From an uncultured Eubacteriales bacterium (GTDB taxonomy: Bacteria; Bacillota; Clostridia; Saccharofermentanales; Saccharofermentanaceae): DNA of 64,000 nt. Both the position numbers and the translations under genes were made by a program. Numbering within the stretch: position 1 is the stretch's first letter; every line of letters starts with the position of its first letter. The notes under the pieces are model-generated. The model made no database searches and was not told the DNA's origin. It saw only the letters and a program-made list of their open reading frames with translations. Location: the NCBI GenBank assembly GCA_900314745.1, contig OMWK01000008.1, positions 147,795 through 211,794 on the forward strand. Direction: 5' to 3'. Positions 58,272 through 64,000 of this stretch are shown here, in pieces.

Positions 58272-59426
58272 ATGTTTATCTCAGACGATATCTTCTACGT
58301 AGGCGTTAACGACCACGAGATCGACCTTTTCGAGGGGCAGTACGATGTCCCCGCGGGTATGGCATATAACTCATACGTGATCATGGATGAGAAGATTGCG
58401 GTCATGGATTCGGTCGATAAGAATTTTGGCGAGAAGTGGCTTACGAACATCAGGAAGGTAATAGGAACAAGGACTCCCGACTATCTCGTCGTTCAGCATA
58501 TGGAGCCGGATCACTCTGCGAATATCGCGGCTTTTGCCGACGCTTTCCCCGATGCGAAGATAGTCGCGAGCAACGCAGCATTTAACATGATGAAGAAGTA
58601 TTTCGGCACGGATTTTGCTGAGCGTAAAGTCGCGGTCAAGGAAGGGGACACGTTGAGTCTCGGAAAGCACGAGCTTAAGTTCGTCGCGGCGCCGATGGTG
58701 CACTGGCCCGAGGTCATGATGACATACGACACATTGAGCAAGGTCTTCTTCAGTGCGGACGCGTTCGGCAAGTTCGGCGCTCTCGACATCGAGGAGGACT
58801 GGGCATGCGAGGCGCGCCGCTACTACTTTGGTATCGTCGGCAAATTCGGTCAGCAGGTGCAGGCGCTCCTTAAGAAGGCGGCAGCGTTAGACATCAAGAC
58901 GATCTGCCCGCTCCACGGTCCGGTGCTTACAGAGAACCTGGGATACTACCTCGACCTTTATAACACATGGTCGTCCTACGGCGTCGAGACCGAGGGCGTA
59001 CTCATCGCGTACACTTCGGTCTACGGCAACACGAAGCAGGCCGCGGAACTTCTGAAGAATAAGCTCGAAGAAAAGGGATGCCCGAAAGTCGCGATCACAG
59101 ACCTTGCAAGAGACGACATGGCTGAGGCGGTCGAGGATGCGTTCAGATACGGCAAGATGGTCCTCGCGACTACAACATATAACGGCGACATCTTCCCGTT
59201 CATGCGCGAGTTTATAAATGAGCTTCTCGAGAGAAACTATCAGAACAGAAACGTCGGCATAATCGAGAACGGCACCTGGGCACCGATGGCTGCGAAGGTG
59301 ATTAGAGCGAAGTTCGAAGGCAGCAAGGACATAAGATTCGCGGAGAATACCGTCACAATTAACGCAGCTCTTGATGATGCGGCGCGCTCGAAGATAGATC
59401 AACTTGCCGCGGAGCTTATGGCTTAA
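58272..59426 (+). CDS. fprA: FprA-type flavodiiron protein (A-type flavoprotein)
   Basis: 384 residues from ATG 58272. The metallo-lactamase-like domain carries the diiron ligands in QHMEPDHSANI, PMVHWPEVMM, FFSADAFG and CPLHGPVL. The C-terminal flavodoxin domain (about 245-384) has the FMN loop YTSVYGNTKQAAEL. It reduces O2 to water or NO to N2O in anaerobes, with electrons from rubredoxin or F420-like carriers. Not adjacent to a rubredoxin gene. A longer reading from 58209 is unsupported. Confidence 0.95.
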   Translation: MFISDDIFYVGVNDHEIDLFEGQYDVPAGMAYNSYVIMDEKIAVMDSVDKNFGEKWLTNIRKVIGTRTPDYLVVQHMEPDHSANIAAFADAFPDAKIVASNAAFNMMKKYFGTDFAERKVAVKEGDTLSLGKHELKFVAAPMVHWPEVMMTYDTLSKVFFSADAFGKFGALDIEEDWACEARRYYFGIVGKFGQQVQALLKKAAALDIKTICPLHGPVLTENLGYYLDLYNTWSSYGVETEGVLIAYTSVYGNTKQAAELLKNKLEEKGCPKVAITDLARDDMAEAVEDAFRYGKMVLATTTYNGDIFPFMREFINELLERNYQNRNVGIIENGTWAPMAAKVIRAKFEGSKDIRFAENTVTINAALDDAARSKIDQLAAELMA

Positions 59427-59505
59427 CCTGCGGCTGACAAGGTGACTTGCCGAACAGGCGATATACGTTTAGTATGAATTAGAAATAAAAACTGAGGTGG
59501 ACAAC

Positions 59506-60399
59506 ATGCAACAGGAGAATTCAGCGGCAACAGCGCTTAGGGTCGTATATGCGGTAATAGCTTCGATTCTGATCATCGTCTTCGCGAGCAATCTCGCCAT
59601 GTGGGCAACAATAATGAATAAGCACTTCTGGCGCAATTTCTTCACTTCGGGTGAGGTCAGTGAACTGGCCGTTGAAGAGCTGGACTTAAGCATCGAGGAT
59701 TCGCTTCGCGCCGCCAATCCCAATATCGATATTGATTTTGATGATGATGAGGTGACTCAGGAGTTTGTAAATCTCGTCCTCGAGGATTACATAAACGTTG
59801 CGATAGAGGGTGAGGACGGCATCGACGAGGACAGGTACCGCGAATTCTTCGAGGACCATGAGGATGAGTTCTTCGGTGATATGGATCTCTCGAGAAGTGA
59901 GATCCGCGAGCTCGAGGATGATGCCGTCGACGGCATCGCCGAGAAGTACGATCAGCTCGCAGATGAGTTCCGTGAATCCGACTCTTACGAGTTTCTTGAG
60001 GGCTTCAATGATTTCACTGACGCGAACTTCACCTGCATGTGCGTTACGGGCCTGATCATCTTAGCGGGCTTCGTGGTTCTCATGCTTATACATAAGAACA
60101 AGTTCCTGCCTGTAAGGGCGCTTGGCATCTCGATGACTGTCGCACAGGGCATCAACGTGCTCATCTGGGGCGGAATACTCGCGCTCGTAAATGCAGCTAT
60201 CGATGAGGCGAGCACGGACGATGCCATCGTTGAGCTCATGATATCGAAGATCAACGGCTACTCGCTCGGCATAATCTTCGGCATGTTCGCGGGCCTCGCG
60301 CTCGGCATCGTGCTCATCGTCGTCGGCGTCAGCGGCACAAAGAACTACAACAAAACTCTGGATACTTACGACAATCCGGAGCAGCCCGACTGGAACTGA
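59506..60399 (+). CDS. membrane protein with large acidic middle domain, unknown
   Basis: 297 residues from ATG 59506 (GAGGTG 6 bp upstream); GTG 59497 gives three more. One N-terminal membrane segment (VVYAVIASILIIVFASNLAM), an acidic domain of about 130 residues (IDIDFDDDEVTQEFVNLVLE, then SYEFLEGFNDF), and three C-terminal segments. The acidic domain may bind cations. No family recognised. It precedes the ParB-BMP gene by 139 bp. Confidence 0.7.
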   Translation: MQQENSAATALRVVYAVIASILIIVFASNLAMWATIMNKHFWRNFFTSGEVSELAVEELDLSIEDSLRAANPNIDIDFDDDEVTQEFVNLVLEDYINVAIEGEDGIDEDRYREFFEDHEDEFFGDMDLSRSEIRELEDDAVDGIAEKYDQLADEFRESDSYEFLEGFNDFTDANFTCMCVTGLIILAGFVVLMLIHKNKFLPVRALGISMTVAQGINVLIWGGILALVNAAIDEASTDDAIVELMISKINGYSLGIIFGMFAGLALGIVLIVVGVSGTKNYNKTLDTYDNPEQPDWN

Positions 60400-60537
60400 C
60401 AACTCGAAAAGCACAGCGCAACCTGTGCATATCTTTGTCTAATCTGCATAAAGCCATTCTGTTCTTTGCCTTAAGGCCCGTATGTTAGAATTCGGGTGTA
60501 TGGGGAGAGAACGTAAATAGAAATGGAAGTATAAGAA

Positions 60538-62511
60538 ATGGCAACAGCACAGGAAGATTACATCAAAGCCAAAAAGCTTGGCTCTAAGGAGTATCAGAAG
60601 GCGATAAGTGAAGGTCACTATCCCTATCTGCCTGCGCTCGATAACATGCTCGAGAACAGGACGACTCTTAATGAGATTCAGATAGGTGAGATGGAGATCC
60701 CGATAGATTTCATTGTCGGTACGGTGACGGCCGGCAGACAGGAGTCTTTCGCGCGTAATTTTATGCCGCTTCTGGCGCCAGATACAGAGTTCGCAACAAA
60801 ATGGATAAGCCTCATGGAGTACCAGGTGTCGCACGGCATCCAGGACCCCATCAAGGTCATCGAGTTCATGGGCAAGTTCTACGTCATGGAGGGCAACAAG
60901 CGCGTGTCCGTCATGCGTTACCTGGAGCAGCCCACGATACGCGCCAACATCACGAGGATCATGCCGCCGCAGACAGACAGCGACGATAAGGAAGTCAAGA
61001 TCTACAACGAGTTCCTGAAGTTCTTTAAGTGCACGAACCTCTATAACATCACATTCACGGAGGAGAACTCCTACACGAAGCTCGCGACCATCGCGGGACA
61101 GACATTGGACGAGGTCTGGGATGAGGACGCGGTTAAGGATCTAAGGTCCGCGTTCATCGCTTTCTCCAAGGTCTACAAGGCGAACGGCGGCAAGGCCTAC
61201 ACCACGATCACGGAAGGCGATGCATTCCTCGTTTATCTCGACATGTATAAGTACGAGAGTCTGAAGATCCCGGTACAGGATGAGATCAAGAAGAATCTGT
61301 CCCTCATCTGGAAGGAGATCAGGATCAGGGCGAACGGCAACCAGATCGTATTCTCGGAGGAGCCGCAGCTTCAGAAGAAGACGGTGATCCCGATCATCGA
61401 CACCATCATGAAGAAGACCTATACGGAGCAAAACCCGCTTAAGGTGCTCTTCCTCTACGACGGCGATGCCACGAAGTCGAGGTGGATACACGGACACGAG
61501 GAAGGACGTAAGGATCTCGAGGAGGTCTTCCCGGGTGTCGTTAAGACCTTGGCATGTGACTGCAAGGACACTGAAGAGGAGTTCGAGGAGGCTGTCGAAG
61601 CAGCTGCCGAAGACGGTGCGGATCTCATCATCACTACCTCCCCGGTACAGATGGAATTTGCACTTAAGGCGGCCGTCAAGTATCCGAAGATCAAGTTCCT
61701 CAACTGTTCGGTACATTTGTCACATGAGGCGGTCAGAACGTATTACGGAAGAATGTATGAGGCAAAATTCCTTCTCGGAATGATCGCCGCGACGATATCG
61801 AAGGATCACCGCATCGGATATGTATCGACGTACCCCATATGCGGCAATATAGCGAACATCAACGCATTCGCGATAGGCGCGTCAATGGTCGATCCGAACG
61901 TTAAGATACATCTCACGTGGTCCTGCCTTAAGGAAGAGTACTGGCGTGAATACATAAGAGAGAATAACTTCAGCGTAGTCTCCGGACCTGATCTCATCAA
62001 GCCTAAGAATGCCGATAACGAATACGGACTTTACACGATAGGCGAGAACGGTGAGATCACGAACATCGCTTTCCCGGTATGGAACTGGGGTAAGTACTAC
62101 GAGCTTATCGTACAGACGATCCTGAATGACGCCTGGGATGCCGCGAGTGCGGACGCGAAGGATTCGGCCATCAACTACTGGTGGGGAATGTCGTCGGGAG
62201 TCATCGACATCTATCAGTGCGATACGATTCCGTATGAGACCTTGAAGCTCGTGTCGATAATGCGTAAGGGAATGACGGCTGACGTAATTAATCCTTTCGA
62301 CGGGGAGCTAAGGTCCCAGGACGGCATTGTGAAGGATGCCTTAAGCCCGAAGCTTGATAACGAACAGATTATCAATATGAACTGGTTATGCGATAATGTA
62401 GTTGGCTCGATCCCGACTTTTAACGAGTTGACCGAGTCTGCGCAGAAAGCCGTTCTCGCGAACGGAATGCCGATCATCAATGATGCTGAGAATGGCGGTA
62501 ATGACGGGTAA
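60538..62511 (+). CDS. cytoplasmic fusion of ParB-like and BMP (Med/PnrA) ligand-binding domains
   Basis: 657 residues with no signal peptide. Residues about 50-140 are ParB/sulfiredoxin-like (PIDFIVGTVTAGRQESFARN, IKVIEFMGKFYVMEGNKRVSVMRYL). Residues about 298-620 form a BMP-type periplasmic-binding fold (VLFLYDGDATKSRWIHGHEEGR, DLIITTSPVQMEFALKAAVK, GRMYEAKFLLGMIAATISKDHRIGYV), normally a purine nucleoside receptor on ABC importers. Without export it is probably a cytoplasmic nucleoside sensor. Followed 1 bp later by the phosphoesterase gene. Confidence 0.82.
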   Translation: MATAQEDYIKAKKLGSKEYQKAISEGHYPYLPALDNMLENRTTLNEIQIGEMEIPIDFIVGTVTAGRQESFARNFMPLLAPDTEFATKWISLMEYQVSHGIQDPIKVIEFMGKFYVMEGNKRVSVMRYLEQPTIRANITRIMPPQTDSDDKEVKIYNEFLKFFKCTNLYNITFTEENSYTKLATIAGQTLDEVWDEDAVKDLRSAFIAFSKVYKANGGKAYTTITEGDAFLVYLDMYKYESLKIPVQDEIKKNLSLIWKEIRIRANGNQIVFSEEPQLQKKTVIPIIDTIMKKTYTEQNPLKVLFLYDGDATKSRWIHGHEEGRKDLEEVFPGVVKTLACDCKDTEEEFEEAVEAAAEDGADLIITTSPVQMEFALKAAVKYPKIKFLNCSVHLSHEAVRTYYGRMYEAKFLLGMIAATISKDHRIGYVSTYPICGNIANINAFAIGASMVDPNVKIHLTWSCLKEEYWREYIRENNFSVVSGPDLIKPKNADNEYGLYTIGENGEITNIAFPVWNWGKYYELIVQTILNDAWDAASADAKDSAINYWWGMSSGVIDIYQCDTIPYETLKLVSIMRKGMTADVINPFDGELRSQDGIVKDALSPKLDNEQIINMNWLCDNVVGSIPTFNELTESAQKAVLANGMPIINDAENGGNDG

Positions 62512-63101
62512 TGAAGATTCTGGCCGTTGCAGATGAAGAAGATAAGATCCTCTACGACCACTTTAAGAAGGAGCGTGTTGCGGGCGTCGAACTGATAGTC
62601 GCCTGCGGTGACCTCCGCGCCGACTATATGGATTTCCTGATGACGATGGTGAACGTTCCGATGATATACGTCCGGGGCAATCACGACGACTCGCTCATCG
62701 ACAAGCCCCCGCTCGGCGCCGTCTGCATAGAGGACCGCGTCTACAAGTTCAACGGCAAGACTTTCATGGGCCTCGGAGGCTCAGTAAGATACAATAATAC
62801 GGGAAGAAACATGTACAGTGAGTCGGAGATGCGTATGCGCGCGCTTAGAATGTACCCCAGGGCGATGCTTCGAGGCGTCGATGTTCTCGTGACACATGCG
62901 CCTGCGAGAGGCTACGGCGACCTGGACGACAGACCGCACAAGGGCTTCGAGACCTTCAATATGGTCATGGACAGATTCCACCCCGAGTACATGCTCCACG
63001 GCCACGTGCATATGAACTACGGCCGCATCAAGCGCACCTGCGACCACCCGTCCGGCACAAAGATAGTTAACGCGTACGGATTCCAGATAATCGACATATG
63101 A
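62511..63101 (+). CDS. metallophosphoesterase
   Basis: 196 residues. Metal-binding motifs: ILAVADEED (replacing the usual GDxH), VACGDLR, VRGNHDD, VTHAPARGYGD and LHGHVHMNYG. A calcineurin-like phosphoesterase, soluble. The first motif lacks the standard Asp-x-His, so its metal site may be altered. It overlaps the ParB-BMP stop and the HAD phosphatase start, showing a three-gene operon. Confidence 0.87.
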   Translation: MKILAVADEEDKILYDHFKKERVAGVELIVACGDLRADYMDFLMTMVNVPMIYVRGNHDDSLIDKPPLGAVCIEDRVYKFNGKTFMGLGGSVRYNNTGRNMYSESEMRMRALRMYPRAMLRGVDVLVTHAPARGYGDLDDRPHKGFETFNMVMDRFHPEYMLHGHVHMNYGRIKRTCDHPSGTKIVNAYGFQIIDI

Positions 63102-63604
63102 AGATATATTTTGACATGGACGGAGTTCTCGCGGACTTCGAAGGCGGAACGTGTTCGTTCTGCGGACTGGAGCGCCTCGCGCCGGGGCAGAAGAGGACGC
63201 CCGAAGAGGATGACTTCATGTGGTCGAAGATACGTGAGGTCCCGCATTTTTACGATGTGATAGCTCCGCTTCCGGATGGCGTGGAACTGTTCAATCTAAT
63301 CTATTCGATATACGGCGATAAGTGCGAGATATTAACGGGCATCCCACGCCCGAAGCGCGGCATACCCACGGCGGCGGAAGATAAGATCCGCTGGGCACAC
63401 AGGATCCTTAATCCCGATGTTAAGGTCAATGCGGTCTACAGGTCGGATAAGCCTAAGTTTTGTAATGGTCCCGACTGTTATCTGATCGATGATCTCGAAT
63501 CGAATATCGAGGGTTGGGAGAATATGGGCGGAACCGGGATATTGTACGACTACCCGGATGGCACGTATGCCCGGGAGCTGCTTAAGAAGATTGGGATAAT
63601 CTGA
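63098..63604 (+). CDS. HAD-like 5'-nucleotidase (NT5C family)
   Basis: 168 residues. Motif I is IYFDMDGVLADFEGG (nucleophile and acid/base Asp). Motif II (CEILTGIPRP) and motif IV (CYLIDDLESNIEGWENMGGTG) match the 5',3'-nucleotidase/NT5C group, acting on deoxynucleotides or similar phosphates. It overlaps the phosphoesterase gene by 4 bp; together with the BMP-like sensor this looks like a nucleotide-salvage operon (inference). Confidence 0.85.
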   Translation: MKIYFDMDGVLADFEGGTCSFCGLERLAPGQKRTPEEDDFMWSKIREVPHFYDVIAPLPDGVELFNLIYSIYGDKCEILTGIPRPKRGIPTAAEDKIRWAHRILNPDVKVNAVYRSDKPKFCNGPDCYLIDDLESNIEGWENMGGTGILYDYPDGTYARELLKKIGII

Positions 63605-63749
63605 GGATCTCGACGCCCGCGTACTCTCATATTTATGTTCTGATCTATCAGATCCCATTTCTGATTTGGTATTGTAATCGACAATCTGCGGTTGTAGAGT
63701 GTTGGTGGATAGTTTTTTGATTTTTATTGGAATAGGGAACAGATATTAT

Positions 63750-64000
63750 GCATTATGGTTGTATTGGCCAGGAGTTTTACATTGGCCGTTATTTGTATTT
63801 ATCTAAGGAGCTGGAGAGACTTCCGAATATAACGTTCGGGATAAAGAACAATAAGCCGATCGTTCGAATAAAACGAACAGACCCCCAAACTTCGAAGACT
63901 ACTGTAAACCGCATAGGTGACAAGAATCCCAACTGGCAGAAATACTGCGCCATAACAAAACGCCGTGAGCATCTTCAAGAACAGCTCGGCTGTCTGCTCA
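63750..64000 (+). CDS. unidentified protein, 5' part only (truncated at window end)
   Basis: ATG 63750 opens a frame to the edge (MHYGCIGQEFYIGRYLYLSK, ELERLPNITFGIKNNKPIVR, ...REHLQEQLGCLL), without a stop. There is a weak GGAATAGGGAAC ribosome site. The layout of a short helix followed by a beta hairpin with LPN/IKNN loosely resembles the N-terminus of the nuclease-fold protein at 26753 (LKDLPDGNLRIQHQGNS), but similarity is weak. 63605-63749 contains only AT-rich sequence. Confidence 0.45.

Overview
The window reads as a chromosome segment of a Gram-positive anaerobe of the class Clostridia, probably from the rumen or gut. The supporting signs are an FprA-type flavodiiron protein, ribosomal protein L27 with an N-terminal extension next to the protease Prp, the rplU-prp-rpmA-obgE and rho-rpmE-DUF1385-prmC orders, and lysine/glutamate-rich Firmicutes-like proteins at mid-range GC. 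I cannot name the genus from the sequence alone.

Layout. 0-5.3 kb: response regulator (partial), DNA polymerase IV, a TIGR01212 radical SAM protein, and an MscS-type channel with a polytopic membrane protein. 5.3-6.1 kb: no gene, but an independently transcribed structured RNA of about 580 nt with its own promoter, closing helix and terminator. 6.1-15.5 kb: thioesterase, SH3-NlpC/P60 hydrolase, a run of lipoproteins, and leuS. 15.6-30.6 kb: MreB, a DUF4214 secreted protein, a phosphoesterase, Rho with a long charged insertion, rpmE, DUF1385, prmC, YbaK, an antiporter, murC and a membrane protein. 30.7-33.8 kb: a membrane-anchored TIR protein with a large beta-rich C-terminal region. 33.8-41.4 kb: DHH phosphoesterase, rplU-prp-rpmA-obgE, ParB/HAD-like proteins and a small alarmone synthetase. 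41.4-48.1 kb: an AT-richer three-gene island (unknown protein, HerA-type ATPase, glycine-zipper protein). 48.3-53.8 kb: a patchwork bracketed by two near-identical tautomerase genes, with an integrase remnant, HD-GYP, EamA transporter, Fic protein with a frameshifted antitoxin, and gene fragments. 53.8-64 kb: HigA-like regulator, nitroreductase, CMD-cupin fusion, HicB with a truncated HicA, a double-glycine peptide, flavodiiron protein, a ParB-BMP fusion, phosphoesterase and a HAD phosphatase.

The most unusual observation is a class of intergenic arrays. Three separate loci (10653-10844, 26490-26681, 55984-56176) each hold eight copies of a short motif in strictly alternating orientation at 26-bp steps, giving about 192 bp each time. 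The motif sequence differs between loci while the architecture is constant. A minimal two-copy version lies at 40691-40726 with the motif of the second array. No described repeat class that I know matches this.

Several genes appear to be transcribed as leaderless mRNAs, and in two cases the promoter of the downstream gene is built into the terminator of the upstream one. All functional assignments are from reading the translated sequence and recognised motifs; no database search was run.
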